Shown here: positions 37,596 to 47,879 of the stretch, piece by piece
How positions within the stretch are numbered: position 1 is the first letter of the stretch
Layout: every line of letters begins with the position of its first letter
Assembly: GCF_000026985.1 (NCBI RefSeq)
Contig: NC_017390.1
Location: forward strand, 2,749,884-2,813,883
Direction: 5' to 3'
DNA: 64,000 nucleotides
Source: Erwinia pyrifoliae DSM 12163
GTDB lineage: Bacteria; Pseudomonadota; Gammaproteobacteria; Enterobacterales; Enterobacteriaceae
Notes under the pieces: model-generated
The model's input: the letters and a program-made list of their open reading frames with translations, nothing else
What the model was told of the DNA's origin: nothing
Database searches by the model: none
Position numbers and translations under genes: made by a program

Positions 37596-39259
37596 GGCTG
37601 CCGCGAGTAGTACCACAGGAGCAGCCGGCCGCGCTGGTACTTCTGGTCTGGCCTGGGGATGCGCCCGTCAATCTGTCTGTCCTCATCAGACAGCTTCATC
37701 ACCAGTGATACGCTGCCCAGCCGGCGGTGCGCTTTCAGCCAGGCGGTAAAATCATCAATAGCGATAAACCGCCCTTTTGCGTCAGGATAACTCAGGCCAT
37801 ATCTCAGCTCACCTTGCTGACTGAACAACAGGATATCGCTGCGTTGCAGCTCCCATGCCAGCGCAGAAGCCACGCCGACTTCATTACCCAGCACATAGCG
37901 GCTTTGTTGTAGCTTGTGACTTATCGCGGCAATAAACGACTGCGGCTGTTTGGAGTCGATAACCCGCTGGGGGATGGCGGCAGCTATAACTAAGGCCAGC
38001 CCTAAGGGACATAACGCCGCCAGCCGCCAGTATCTTGCGCCATCTGCCAGGCTGACTAAGCCGATTAGCGCCCACCACAGAAACGCGATGCCGGCCAGCA
38101 GCACCCTGGATAGCTCCGATGGGGCATAAAGCGGATGCTGAACCACTCCCCATGGGGCCAGCACCAGTACAACAGCCAGCAGCCCCAGTGAACCAAATAG
38201 CAGATTAATCATGCCGTTGGCGTTTAACGCCCGGCCTTCTGTGGTGGCCATCTTAATGCCGTGATGTGCCAGCAGTATCGCCAGCGGCGCAAAACAGGGC
38301 AGGATATAGGTCGGCAGCTTGCCTTTCGCCAGGCTGAAAAACAGCAGCGGCATGACCACCCAACAGAGCAGATAAAACGAAGCGGGGCAGGTTTTACGAT
38401 CCCGCCAGGCGCGCTGTAGCGCCCCCGGCAGCAGCCCCAGCCACGGCAGCGTTCCGGCCAGCAGCACCGGCAGGTAGTACCAGAACGGAGCCTTATGCTG
38501 CGCATCGGCTAGCGCAAAACGCTGAACGTGCTCCACCCAGAAGAAATAGTGCCAGAAATCAGGCTCCTGGCGCGCAATGCTGATAGCCCAGGGAGCAGAA
38601 ATGCAGGCGGCACTCAGCATCGCCAGCGGCCCGAAAAGCAGCAGTTCTTGATAACGGCGCTGCCAGATCATCCACGGCACAATCGCCACCACCGGTACCG
38701 CCAGCGCCAGAAATCCTTTGGTCAGCAGCCCCATACCGCAAGCCAGCCCCAGCAGCAGCCAGCCCGTGACCCGCTGAAGCCTGCTGCCGTTTTGCGCGGC
38801 AAGCCAGAAGCTGCACATTGCCGCCACCATCCACAGCGTGATCATCGGGTCAAGTATGGCATAGGTGCCCACGCCATAGACCAACAGGCAGGTGAGAAAT
38901 ACCACCGACGAAAGCAGCGCGGTAGCACGCTGCTGCCACAAACGCAGTGCCAGCCAGTAAACCAGCAGCGCGCTTAGGGTGATGGCGAAAACGGAGCCAA
39001 AACGCACGGCAAAATGACTCCTGCCAAACAGCCACTGGCCAAGGCTGTTAATCCAGTATCCGGCTACCGGCTTTTCGAAATAGCGCAGGTCAAGGAAGTG
39101 CGGCACAACCCAGTTACCACTCACCAACATTTCACGGCCGATCTCGGCATAGCGAAATTCATCCGGCTGCCATAGAGCCCGTAACTCCGGCGGGATTAAA
39201 TAGTACAACAGATAGAAAAGAGGTAATAAAAGCGCATAACGGGTGTACTTCATACTCAA
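37592..39259 (-). CDS. arnT: Undecaprenyl-P-Ara4N:lipid A transferase ArnT
   Basis: PMT-family glycosyltransferase that places 4-amino-4-deoxy-L-arabinose on lipid A phosphates at the periplasmic face, giving polymyxin resistance. 555 residues with about 12 membrane helices and a C-terminal periplasmic domain. The first loop carries DEFRYAEIGREML, with conserved acidic residues, and FEKPVAGYW follows. It lies 4 bases from arnD and its stop overlaps the arnE start. Confidence 0.93.
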   Translation of the reverse strand: MSMKYTRYALLLPLFYLLYYLIPPELRALWQPDEFRYAEIGREMLVSGNWVVPHFLDLRYFEKPVAGYWINSLGQWLFGRSHFAVRFGSVFAITLSALLVYWLALRLWQQRATALLSSVVFLTCLLVYGVGTYAILDPMITLWMVAAMCSFWLAAQNGSRLQRVTGWLLLGLACGMGLLTKGFLALAVPVVAIVPWMIWQRRYQELLLFGPLAMLSAACISAPWAISIARQEPDFWHYFFWVEHVQRFALADAQHKAPFWYYLPVLLAGTLPWLGLLPGALQRAWRDRKTCPASFYLLCWVVMPLLFFSLAKGKLPTYILPCFAPLAILLAHHGIKMATTEGRALNANGMINLLFGSLGLLAVVLVLAPWGVVQHPLYAPSELSRVLLAGIAFLWWALIGLVSLADGARYWRLAALCPLGLALVIAAAIPQRVIDSKQPQSFIAAISHKLQQSRYVLGNEVGVASALAWELQRSDILLFSQQGELRYGLSYPDAKGRFIAIDDFTAWLKAHRRLGSVSLVMKLSDEDRQIDGRIPRPDQKYQRGRLLLWYYSRQP

Positions 39260-39263
39260 TCAC

Positions 39264-40154
39264 TCAGGTTAGCTGCTGGCATCCCAGCCAGCCTTCACGA
39301 CCAGGGACAGCTCCCCGCACAATGCGCCCTACCGGCAGCCGTGTCGCGTCCTGCGGCAGTAACTCGCTTAGCGGACAAAAACGGATGCCCTGGCGACGCG
39401 CTACGGTTAACAAATCTGCAAACATCTCGCTAAGCGCAATCCCTTCCACCTCGGCATGAATGGTATATACCGGTACGCCCTGATGGCGGCGGATATTGTC
39501 GAGGATAAAACGGTTATAACCCGTCCGGTTTAAGCCGCTGCCGATGACTTCGTCCCAGGTCGGCAGCGTGACCGGGATCTGTACCGTACCGAGTTGCCCG
39601 TCTGGCAACTGCGGCCGAAACGGGCGGACGCCACGGCAGTCGCTGTTGTAAACAAAATGAAAAGGCTGCCTGGCGACCACCACCCGGTCATCGGCCCGCC
39701 AGCCGGCCGCAGCCGAACAGCTGACCGGTTGACCAACGATTTGCGCCAGTGATTCCACGCCACGCAGGATCTCAGCGCTCAGGCGCTCTGCCGGCCAAAC
39801 CCCTGCCCAGGTTTGCCAGGCAAAATGATCCCAGGCGTGCAGGCCAATCTCATGCTGTTGGCTGGCCGCACGGATCACTTCCGCCAACCCCTGACCAATG
39901 CGCCGCCCCGGCCAGGCCGTCCCGGCGAGCAAAATGTCCCAGCCGTACAAAGAAACGGCATTTGAGCGCAGCATCTTCCAGAGAAAACGCGGTTTTAGCA
40001 GCCGCCATAAATGGCGGCCCATATTATCCGGGCCAACGCTGAAAAAGAAGCTGCCACGGGTTTGCTGGCGTTGCAATATCGACAGCAGGCGCGGCACGCC
40101 GTCACGCGTACCGCGCCAGGTATCGACGTCTATACGCAGGCCGACATCGATCAT
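39264..40154 (-). CDS. arnD: 4-deoxy-4-formamido-L-arabinose-P-undecaprenol deformylase ArnD
   Basis: NodB-type polysaccharide deacetylase that removes the formyl group from undecaprenyl-linked Ara4FN. 296 residues. Metal-site motifs: [13 protein letters not shown] (Asp), [13 protein letters not shown] (His pair) and YTIHAEVEG. It overlaps arnA by 1 base. Confidence 0.93.
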   Translation of the reverse strand: MIDVGLRIDVDTWRGTRDGVPRLLSILQRQQTRGSFFFSVGPDNMGRHLWRLLKPRFLWKMLRSNAVSLYGWDILLAGTAWPGRRIGQGLAEVIRAASQQHEIGLHAWDHFAWQTWAGVWPAERLSAEILRGVESLAQIVGQPVSCSAAAGWRADDRVVVARQPFHFVYNSDCRGVRPFRPQLPDGQLGTVQIPVTLPTWDEVIGSGLNRTGYNRFILDNIRRHQGVPVYTIHAEVEGIALSEMFADLLTVARRQGIRFCPLSELLPQDATRLPVGRIVRGAVPGREGWLGCQQLT

Positions 40155-42133
40155 TAACCTGCATCCCCCGGCTCCACGCTTTGCAGGAAGAAGTCGAGCG
40201 TGTCGTCAATGGTTTTGTCCAACGCCACCTCAGGCTGCCAGTTCAGCAGCCGTTTCGCATTGCGAATTGAGGGTTTGCGGTGTTCAACATCCTGATAGCC
40301 CTTGCCGTAATAACTGCTGCTTTCCACCTCGCGGAATCCGGCGAAGGGCGGGAAACGGTTGCGTAGCGGATGGCGCTCAAAACTGGCCAGCAGCTGTTCA
40401 GCCAGCTGTTTGATGCTGGCTTCGTTTTCCGGATTCCCGATGTTGATAATCTGGCCATCGCAGTTATGCTGCCTGTTCTCAATGATGCGGAACAAAGCTT
40501 CAATACCGTCGTGGATATCGGTGAAGCAGCGCTTTTGCCCTCCTCCGTCAACCAGTTTGATCGGCGAGCCTTCCACCAGATTGAGGATCAGCTGGGTGAT
40601 CGCGCGCGAACTGCCGATGCGTGCAGCATTGAGATTATCCAGCCGTGGCCCCATCCAGTTAAACGGACGAAAAAGGGTGAAACGCAGCCCTTCTTTATCT
40701 CCGTAGGCCCAGATAACCCGGTCAAGCAGCTGCTTGGACACGGAGTAAATCCAGCGCTGCTTATTGATCGGCCCGACCACCAGATTAGAACTGTCCTCGT
40801 CAAAGGTCGTATCGGTACACATGCCGTAAACTTCTGACGTGGATGGGAAAATGATGCGCTTTTTGTATTTCACGCAGTCGCGGATGATTTTCAGATTCTC
40901 TTCAAAATCCAGTTCAAAGACGCGCAGCGGGTTGCGGGTATATTCTATCGGCGTGGCAATGGCGACCAGCGGCAGCACCACATCGCATTTCTTAATGTGG
41001 TATTCGATCCACTCCGAGTGAATGCTGATATCCCCTTCAACAAAGTGGAACCGCTCATGGCCAATAAAGCGGCTGATGGCATCCGAACCGATATCCAGCC
41101 CGAAAACGTCAAAGTTTTCGTCAACCAGCAGGCGTTCGGTCAGATGATTACCGATAAAGCCATTCACTCCGAGGATCAGGACGCGGGTACGGCGTTGCAA
41201 GACGGCCGCCGGCTGATTATGCAGCAATGCGCCAGCCACCAGCCCAAGCGTCTGCGCCAGCTGGCTGCCCTGCATATAGATGCCACTGTCACTTTGCCCG
41301 GTGACTATCTCCAGCGCGCCCGCTGAGCAGGCCACCACCAGCGGCGCAACAGAAAGGATCGTACCCGGCCTGTTCGCTGGACAGTCGTGACGAACTTTTG
41401 ACTGCCAGACGATGAACTTCCCGCTTCCGACATAGCTGAATGCGCCAGGCCAGGGATCGGTCACCGCACGTACCAGGTTATGAATTCGCTGCGCCGGAAG
41501 CCGCCAGTCAATACGGCCATCTTCCGGCGTACGGCGGCCGACATAGCTGGCCAGACTTTCGTCCTGCGGATGTCCAACATCATTGCCGCTTTGCATATCC
41601 GGCAGCGTGATGGCCAGCAGCTCCCCCGCCGCCGCGCACACCTTATGATGCAGCGTCAGTGCATCATCACGATCGGCGATCGGGACTTTTTTCTGGGCAA
41701 TAATTGCCCCGGCATCGGCCTGCTTCACCATGCGATGCAGCGTCACGCCGGTTTCCTGTTCGCCGTTGACCAGTACCCAGTTAAGCGGCGCCCGGCCGCG
41801 ATACTTCGGCAGCAATGAGGCATGCAGATTGAAGGCACCCCGGCTGGCACTGTTGATGATGGCGTCATTCAGCATATGGCGGTAGTGGAACGAGAAGATG
41901 ACGTCCGGAGCCATACTGCGGATGCGGTCAATCCATAACGGGTGATTAACATCCTCTGGTGCGTATACCGGCACGCCAAGCTGCGTGGCAGTGCGCGCGA
42001 CCGAAGCAAAAAAGTGATTTTCTGCGGCATTGTCCGCATGAGTGAAAACAGCGGCGATCTGGTAACCCGCCTCAGCCAGCGCACGCAGCCCGGTGCAGCC
42101 AATATCATGGTAGGCAAACACCACAGCTTTCAT
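40154..42133 (-). CDS. arnA: Bifunctional UDP-glucuronate decarboxylase/UDP-Ara4N formyltransferase ArnA
   Basis: Two-domain enzyme making UDP-Ara4FN. 659 residues. N-terminal formyltransferase (about 1-300) with [16 protein letters not shown] carrying the catalytic Asn/His. C-terminal SDR-type decarboxylase (about 315-659) with the Rossmann motif [11 protein letters not shown], the catalytic Glu/Ser region PSTSEVYG and the [11 protein letters not shown] tyrosine-lysine pair. Start overlaps arnC by 4 bases, stop overlaps arnD by 1. No ugd gene is in the window, so UDP-glucuronate must come from elsewhere. Confidence 0.95.
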   Translation of the reverse strand: MKAVVFAYHDIGCTGLRALAEAGYQIAAVFTHADNAAENHFFASVARTATQLGVPVYAPEDVNHPLWIDRIRSMAPDVIFSFHYRHMLNDAIINSASRGAFNLHASLLPKYRGRAPLNWVLVNGEQETGVTLHRMVKQADAGAIIAQKKVPIADRDDALTLHHKVCAAAGELLAITLPDMQSGNDVGHPQDESLASYVGRRTPEDGRIDWRLPAQRIHNLVRAVTDPWPGAFSYVGSGKFIVWQSKVRHDCPANRPGTILSVAPLVVACSAGALEIVTGQSDSGIYMQGSQLAQTLGLVAGALLHNQPAAVLQRRTRVLILGVNGFIGNHLTERLLVDENFDVFGLDIGSDAISRFIGHERFHFVEGDISIHSEWIEYHIKKCDVVLPLVAIATPIEYTRNPLRVFELDFEENLKIIRDCVKYKKRIIFPSTSEVYGMCTDTTFDEDSSNLVVGPINKQRWIYSVSKQLLDRVIWAYGDKEGLRFTLFRPFNWMGPRLDNLNAARIGSSRAITQLILNLVEGSPIKLVDGGGQKRCFTDIHDGIEALFRIIENRQHNCDGQIINIGNPENEASIKQLAEQLLASFERHPLRNRFPPFAGFREVESSSYYGKGYQDVEHRKPSIRNAKRLLNWQPEVALDKTIDDTLDFFLQSVEPGDAG

Positions 42134-43107
42134 GATTTCTGCTCCTTTATGGAGTCGGCATTGCGGCTCACAACGCGCTGAATAAAATATCGCGGACGGG
42201 CGCGCGCATCGTTGTAGATGCGCCCGATATACTCACCAAGCAGCCCCATGGCGATGAACTGTGCGCCGACAAAAATAAACAGCACGGCAAACAGCACAAA
42301 TACGCCATCACCCGCCCACTGCGCGCCCAGGAACAGGCGCAGCGCAATCAATAACAAAGAAAAAGCGAAACCCGATAACGCAATGATGCTGCCGAATACG
42401 CTGAGCAGCCGTAGCGGCGAGGTAGTCAGGCTGGTCATCAGGTCGTACATCAGGTTGATCAGGCGCATCAGGCTGTATTTGGAATCACCAAATTCACGTT
42501 CAGCATGCAGAACCGGTATTTCCGTGGTGCGGCGGGCAAAGGTGTTTGCCAGAATCGGAATAAAGGTGCTGCGTTCATGGCAGTTCAGCATCGCATCGAT
42601 AATATGGCGGCGGTAGGCGCGCAGCATGCAGCCATAGTCCCCCATCGCTTTGCCGGTGGTGCGCTGGATCAGATGGTTGATTATCCGTGAGGCAAATTTG
42701 CGGAACCTGCTGTCCTGGCGGTTCTGCCGCACGGTTCCCACCACGTCATAGCCCTGTTGCGCAGTCGCCACCAGGCGCGGGATCTCCTCCGGGGGGTTCT
42801 GTAAATCGGCATCAAGGGTAATCACCAGATCGCCGCTGGCATGGCTGAAGCCGGCCATGATCGCCGAGTGCTGACCGTAGTTGCGGTTGAGCAGCACCGC
42901 CACGACAGGGCTGCCAGGCGCTTCGGCCGCCGCCGTGAGCAGCGCGGCAGAATCGTCGCTGCTGCCGTCATCCACCAGCAGGATTTCATAGTCCAGCGCC
43001 AGCTGCGCACAGGCGGCATCGGTGCGCCGCATCAGTTCGGGCAGGCTCTGCTGCTCGTTATAGACCGGGATCACCACCGACACTTTTTCGATCGCGCGTT
43101 CTGTCAT
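42130..43107 (-). CDS. arnC: Undecaprenyl-phosphate Ara4FN transferase ArnC
   Basis: GT2 glycosyltransferase that transfers Ara4FN from UDP to undecaprenyl phosphate. 325 residues. The GT-A domain has [17 protein letters not shown] and the metal-binding [12 protein letters not shown]. Two C-terminal membrane helices ([20 protein letters not shown] and [20 protein letters not shown]) anchor it. One base separates it from arnB. Confidence 0.94.
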   Translation of the reverse strand: MTERAIEKVSVVIPVYNEQQSLPELMRRTDAACAQLALDYEILLVDDGSSDDSAALLTAAAEAPGSPVVAVLLNRNYGQHSAIMAGFSHASGDLVITLDADLQNPPEEIPRLVATAQQGYDVVGTVRQNRQDSRFRKFASRIINHLIQRTTGKAMGDYGCMLRAYRRHIIDAMLNCHERSTFIPILANTFARRTTEIPVLHAEREFGDSKYSLMRLINLMYDLMTSLTTSPLRLLSVFGSIIALSGFAFSLLLIALRLFLGAQWAGDGVFVLFAVLFIFVGAQFIAMGLLGEYIGRIYNDARARPRYFIQRVVSRNADSIKEQKS

Positions 43108-43108
43108 A

Positions 43109-44248
43109 TCAGCGCTCCGCCAGGGTGCGTAAGGCGGCGATGACGCGTTCGCAGTCCCGATCGCTCATGCCGGGAAACAGCGGAATTGAGCAGATTCGCG
43201 CCGAGTTCCATTCCGTTTCCGGCAGTGATAACTGCGGGAAGCGATCGCGGTAATATTTCTGCGTATGCGCGGCGCGAAAGTGCAACCCGGTGCCGATGCC
43301 CTGCTGTGCCAGTTGCTGCATCAGTTCATCGCGGCTCAGTCCGCAAGACTCGCGGTCAACGCGCAGAATAAACAGGTGCCAGGCGTGCTGATGCGGCCAG
43401 GCGGGGCGCACCAGCGGCAGAAACGGCGTGTCCTTCAGTTCGTTCAGGTAGCGCTGGGCGATCTGCTCACGGCGGGCATTGTGCGCGGCCAGCTTACCCA
43501 GCTGTGCCAGCGCAATCGCCGCGTTGATATCTGCCAGGTTGTATTTAAACCCCGGCGTCAGCACTTCGGCCTGCGGCGCACGGCCCTGTGTCTGTCGGTC
43601 AAATGCATCCACGCCCAGGCCATGAAACTTCAGGCTACGCACGCAATCCGCCAGCGCATCATCATCGGTCACCACCATTCCACCTTCGGCGCAGCTGATG
43701 TTTTTAATCGCATGGAAGGAGAAAATAGCGGTGCCGCTGTCCCCCACATGACGCCCACGGTAGTACGTTCCCGCCGCATGAGCCACATCGTCGATCACCG
43801 TAATACCGTGGCGCTTACCCAGCGCATGAATTGCATCAATATCCGCCGGAGCGCCGGCGTAATGCACTGGCACAATCGCCCGCGTGCGCCCGGTGATCGC
43901 CGCTTCAATCCGTTGCGGCGTGACCATTAACGTATCGCGGTCAATGTCGATCATCACCGGGGTTGCCCCCAGCAGCACAATCATATTCAGGGTCGATACC
44001 CAGGTCAGCGATGGCGTAATCACCTCATCGCCGGGGCCGATCCCCAGGGCCATTAGCGTCACATGCATACCTGCCGTTGCCGAGCTAACGGCAATCGCAT
44101 GACGATTGCCGGTAAGTTGACAAAACGCCTGCTCAAGCTGCTGATTTTTGGGACCGGTGGTTATCCAGCCGGAGCGCAGTACCTCTTCAACTGCGGCCAG
44201 CTCTTCTGCCCCCATCGACGGGCGCGAGAAAGGCAAAAATTCCGACAT
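43109..44248 (-). CDS. arnB: UDP-Ara4O aminotransferase ArnB
   Basis: PLP-dependent aminotransferase making UDP-Ara4N from the keto sugar; first gene of the arn operon. 379 residues, DegT/DnrJ family. The PLP lysine is in [15 protein letters not shown] (SFHAIKN) and the cofactor Asp/His lie in [20 protein letters not shown] precedes the ATG at short spacing. Confidence 0.94.
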   Translation of the reverse strand: MSEFLPFSRPSMGAEELAAVEEVLRSGWITTGPKNQQLEQAFCQLTGNRHAIAVSSATAGMHVTLMALGIGPGDEVITPSLTWVSTLNMIVLLGATPVMIDIDRDTLMVTPQRIEAAITGRTRAIVPVHYAGAPADIDAIHALGKRHGITVIDDVAHAAGTYYRGRHVGDSGTAIFSFHAIKNISCAEGGMVVTDDDALADCVRSLKFHGLGVDAFDRQTQGRAPQAEVLTPGFKYNLADINAAIALAQLGKLAAHNARREQIAQRYLNELKDTPFLPLVRPAWPHQHAWHLFILRVDRESCGLSRDELMQQLAQQGIGTGLHFRAAHTQKYYRDRFPQLSLPETEWNSARICSIPLFPGMSDRDCERVIAALRTLAER

Positions 44249-44817
44249 TGATTAACCTTATTAACAGTTTAAAGTGCTGACGGAGAGCAGGTTGCCTCTG
44301 TTAACGTTCATGCAATACGGCAAACGGCAACATCGTGGCGCCTTAGGGGAAACGCCCCTCTGCGCCCGGCTGTTCAGAACAAACCCGGGGACTACGCAAA
44401 ACAGGTTAGCAACAATCTTATATATATAGCCTAAATGAAAATGGCTTAGGGCGACGAGTGGGATTCACAGTCCAGCGCCCAGTTCAAACGATCGGGTTTA
44501 ATGGCGGTGTAACAGCAGCAGAAACGAACAGGCAACGGCCGGCGAAGGCAACGAAAATATAAAAAAAACTTCACATTCATGTGCAGTAAATATATAAAAA
44601 CAAGGGTTTAACTGGCAGATTCTGAGCGGACGGTAAATAACAGGGCGCTAAATGAGTGGCAGTATTAAGTCAATGTCTGGCATTCTCCGTGGGCGCATTT
44701 AACCCTAATACGGCAGCACAAGCCGGCGAAAATTAAGATTAAACCGGGTAAAGCGCAGGGGAGAAATCATCCCTGCGCAAGTTACATGGCTCATGCCCGA
44801 ATAAAGAGGAACGATAT
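44249..44817. other. Divergent promoter region between arnB and the PPOX-like gene
   Basis: 569 bases without a supported gene. It should hold the arn promoter and, on the other strand, the promoter of the 44818 gene. I looked for two YTTAAK half-sites 5 bases apart (PmrA box) and found only imperfect TTAA repeats with wrong spacing (GTTAAT-AAG-GTTAAT just before arnB). A strongly AT-rich stretch lies near 44555-44610. Confidence 0.45.
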
Positions 44818-45285
44818 ATGACAGACGCCAGCACGCTGCCTGCTGAACTCATGGCACTGCTCGACGGGTCGCTGCCGGATAGCCATCTGCATCAGGCGAT
44901 CCACCTTTCGAGCGTGGGCGAAGATGGCTGGCCCTACGCGGCACAGCTCAGCCTGGGCGAGATTGTCGCCCGCTCCCATGGCGAATTGCTGTTTGCCATC
45001 TGGCCAGACTCAACCACCACCCGCAACCTGAAACGCGACGGTAAAATCACCCTTGCGCTGGTGCTGGACGGTGCCGTGCTGGAAATTCAGGCGCGGGCGG
45101 CTTTGCATGCAGACGCGTTGACGGCGCTAAAGCTGGCGGTATTCCGCGCCGATGTGCAGCAGGTTCGCTTCCATCGCGCTCCCTATGCCACGGTATTGAG
45201 CGGCTTAACTTTTTGTCTGCAGGACGAGGCCGCCGCTATCGCCCGCTGGCGCGAACAGATCGGCGCGCTGAAAGCGCTGGCATAA
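44818..45285 (+). CDS. Pyridoxamine 5'-phosphate oxidase-like flavin protein
   Basis: FMN-binding split-barrel family protein of 155 residues. Core strands: DGWPYAAQLSLGEIVA, ELLFAIWPDSTTTRNLKRDGKITLALV. The C-terminal PLP-binding part of true PdxH is absent, so it may be a general flavin or haem-type split-barrel protein. AGAGGAA precedes the ATG. It is monocistronic, convergent with gcd, with a shared terminator. Substrate unknown. Confidence 0.75.
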   Translation: MTDASTLPAELMALLDGSLPDSHLHQAIHLSSVGEDGWPYAAQLSLGEIVARSHGELLFAIWPDSTTTRNLKRDGKITLALVLDGAVLEIQARAALHADALTALKLAVFRADVQQVRFHRAPYATVLSGLTFCLQDEAAAIARWREQIGALKALA

Positions 45286-45314
45286 AAAAAAGGGCGACCC
45301 CGCGCGGGTCGCCC
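45284..45314 (-). terminator. Terminator between the PPOX-like gene and gcd
   Basis: Nine-bp stem GGGCGACCC / GGGTCGCCC with a CGCGC loop; on the minus strand it is followed by eight T residues, so it serves gcd mainly. Confidence 0.88.
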
Positions 45315-45331
45315 TTATCAGCCGTTAGCGT

Positions 45332-47713
45332 TTACTTGCTGTCCGGCAGTGCATAAGCCTTCACATAGTCGCCCAGCCTGGTGCCGAACGAACCGTGTCC
45401 GCCGGCAACAATCAGTACGTACTGTTTGCCGTTGACTTCATACGTCATTGGCGTGGCCTGGCCACCTGCGGGTAAGCGCGCTTCCCACAGCTGTTTGCCG
45501 TTAGAGACGTTAAACGCGCGCAGATAGTTATCCGCCATTGCCGCAATAAAGAACAGGTTACCTGCCGTGGCAACTGGCCCACCCAGCATTGGCATGCCCA
45601 TTTTAAACGGCAGCGGCAGCGGCGAGCTGTCGCGCACGGTGCCGATACGTTTCTTCCACACGATTTCGTTGGTCTTCAAATCGACCGCAGAAATATAGCC
45701 CCATGAAGGCTGCTTACAGGGTAAACCAATCGGAGAGAGGAACGGATTCAGCGTCACGCCGTAAGGCAGTCCGTACTGGGGCTGAATGCCCTTCTCACTA
45801 CCGGTGCCGCCTTTATCATTCTCATCTGGCTCAATGGGGTTACCCGGTCCACGCGGGATCAGTCGGGAAACGAACGGTAGCGCCATTGGGTTAGCGATGG
45901 CAACCTGACGATCGCCATCCACCGCGATACCTCCCCACTCAAACATACCGAGGTTGCCCGGGAACACCAACGTGCCCTGCTCGGATGGCGGAGTGAACGG
46001 ACCTTCGTAACGCAGCTGGTGGAACATCACGCGGCAGACCAGCTGATCGTAGAGGGTTGCGCCCCACATATCTTTGCCCGCCAGCTGTGCTTTCGGACGG
46101 AAGCTCAGTTCAGAGTATGGCTGCGTCGGCGACACACGGTCGCCCTTCGCCGCCCCGCCCGGAACCTGCATTTCCGGCGCAGGCACCACGGGTTGACCGT
46201 TGGTACGGTTCAGCACAAAGATATCGCCGGTTTTGGTCGGAATATAAATCACCGGAACCTTGTGGCCGTCTTTGTCGTCAATATCCGCCAGGGTTGGCTG
46301 CGCCGGTACGTCCATATCCCACAGGTCGTGATGCACGGTTTGATAGAACCATGCCAGCTTACCGCTGGTGGCATTCAGCGCCAGCATACCGGTGGCGAAG
46401 CGCTCCATTTCCGGGGTGCGGTGGCCGCCCCAGATATCAGGCGTTGACACGCCCATCGGCAGGTAAACCAGATCCAGTTTGGCGTCGTAGGCTGCCGGTG
46501 CCCATGAGTTCGGGGAGTTCGGCGTGTATTGCTGCTCGTCCTGCGGCAGCAGATTCGGTTCTTTCGCTCCGCTGTCAAATGCCCACAGCAGCTTACCGGT
46601 GTTGACATCGAAACCACGCACCACGCCGGACGGCTGTTTGGTGGAGTAGTTATCGGTCACCGCGCCCGCCATCACAATGCTGGTGGCCGTGACGATTGGC
46701 GGTGAAGTCGGCTCGTAAGAACCCACTTTTGCATAAGGCATATTGCTTTGCAGGTTTAATCTGCCTTTATCGCCGAACTCCTCGCACAGAGCGCCGGTTT
46801 CAGCGTCCAGCGCGTACATACTACCGTCATTCACCGGCAACAGAATACGGCGCGAGCAGAGAGCTGGCTGCGTTCCGGCCGGAGTGGCCGCCGCCTGCGG
46901 CGTCTGATAATAAGAGACGCCGCGACAGGTCACATGCTGGAAGGCCGGATTCGGCTTCAGCTTGGGATCGAACATCCACTTCTTCTTACCGGTGGCCGCA
47001 TCCAGCGCAAAAAGCTGCTGGTGCGCAGTACACAAATAGAGCGCATTGCCGATTTTGATTGGCGTTGCCTCATTGGTGATCTCACCCGGATCGCTTGCGG
47101 ATTTCAGGTCACCGGTCTGGAAGGTCCAGGCCTCCTGCAATTCGCCCACGTTTTTATCGTTAATCTGCTTCAACGGAGAGTAACGCGTACCGCTCTGGGT
47201 ACGGCCATAGGCCGGCCAGTCGCCCGGTGCCACCCCCTCTTCAGCAGGAACCGCTGCCGCCCGATCCGAATTAAGTGTGCCGTTAATTTCCTGCGGGTCG
47301 TTAAACACCGAATAAGCCAGTACCGCCACGGCAAAGACCAGCACGGCAGACAGGGCCACGCGTGGGAAAGCGCCTTTAGTATTTAGCTCACGCCAGATAA
47401 AGGGCAACGCCAGCCATAATCCGAGGAAGAAGGTAACGTCCAGGCGCGGAGTCAGCGCCCAGAAGTCAGAACCCACTTCCCACAGCGACCAGACGGTGGT
47501 GCCCAGCAGGAACAGCGCATACAGCAGCAGCGCAGCCCCCCGGCGACGATGCAGCAGAAATGCGGTGATCAACAGAACCACACCCGCGATGATGTAGTAG
47601 AGAGAACCGCCCAGTTTAGCCAACCAGATACCGCCAATTAACAGATATAAGCCACTCATCGCGGCGAATATAACCGTTAGCAGGATCAGTATTCGTGATG
47701 CTTTACTATGCAT
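45332..47713 (-). CDS. gcd: PQQ-dependent membrane glucose dehydrogenase
   Basis: Oxidises glucose to gluconolactone in the periplasm and passes electrons to ubiquinone. The ATG at 47713 (MHSKASRILILL) is chosen over the TTG at 47731 because GGATAAGG lies just upstream; the protein is 793 residues, close to 796 in E. coli. Five membrane helices occupy about residues 1-140, then an eight-bladed PQQ domain begins at GDWPAYGRTQSGTRYSPL. The quinoprotein signatures (ATGKKKWMFDPKL, VFHQ-like YQTVHHDLWDMDVPAQPTL) are present. Whether the cell makes its own PQQ cannot be seen here. Confidence 0.94.
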   Translation of the reverse strand: MHSKASRILILLTVIFAAMSGLYLLIGGIWLAKLGGSLYYIIAGVVLLITAFLLHRRRGAALLLYALFLLGTTVWSLWEVGSDFWALTPRLDVTFFLGLWLALPFIWRELNTKGAFPRVALSAVLVFAVAVLAYSVFNDPQEINGTLNSDRAAAVPAEEGVAPGDWPAYGRTQSGTRYSPLKQINDKNVGELQEAWTFQTGDLKSASDPGEITNEATPIKIGNALYLCTAHQQLFALDAATGKKKWMFDPKLKPNPAFQHVTCRGVSYYQTPQAAATPAGTQPALCSRRILLPVNDGSMYALDAETGALCEEFGDKGRLNLQSNMPYAKVGSYEPTSPPIVTATSIVMAGAVTDNYSTKQPSGVVRGFDVNTGKLLWAFDSGAKEPNLLPQDEQQYTPNSPNSWAPAAYDAKLDLVYLPMGVSTPDIWGGHRTPEMERFATGMLALNATSGKLAWFYQTVHHDLWDMDVPAQPTLADIDDKDGHKVPVIYIPTKTGDIFVLNRTNGQPVVPAPEMQVPGGAAKGDRVSPTQPYSELSFRPKAQLAGKDMWGATLYDQLVCRVMFHQLRYEGPFTPPSEQGTLVFPGNLGMFEWGGIAVDGDRQVAIANPMALPFVSRLIPRGPGNPIEPDENDKGGTGSEKGIQPQYGLPYGVTLNPFLSPIGLPCKQPSWGYISAVDLKTNEIVWKKRIGTVRDSSPLPLPFKMGMPMLGGPVATAGNLFFIAAMADNYLRAFNVSNGKQLWEARLPAGGQATPMTYEVNGKQYVLIVAGGHGSFGTRLGDYVKAYALPDSK

Positions 47714-47856
47714 AGTGTGAACCTTATCCAAATTAAAAGTCTTCGTTGAAGCGTAAAGCGTCTGTATAAAGCTCGCGTTTATGCTGACTTATCCATCCAG
47801 TATTGTTATTACGGTACTGAGGCAAGCGTCCCTGGCAGGCACTTGCAGGATTCATT

Positions 47857-47873
47857 GCCGGGCTGCGCCCGGC
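47857..47873 (-). other. Hairpin after the yncD remnant
   Basis: Stem GCCGGGC / GCCCGGC with a three-base loop, 6 bases after the yncD stop codon. No T tract follows, so terminator activity is uncertain. Confidence 0.5.
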
Positions 47874-47879
47874 TAAAAT

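Noticed and set aside
37456..37686. 76-codon minus-strand frame ending MGSYI
   Set aside because: Only its last dozen residues are ArnE; the rest is arnT read out of frame.
44249..44817. PmrA box upstream of arnB
   Set aside because: TTAA repeats are present but the spacing is 3 or 1 bases rather than 5, and one lies on the ribosome-binding site.
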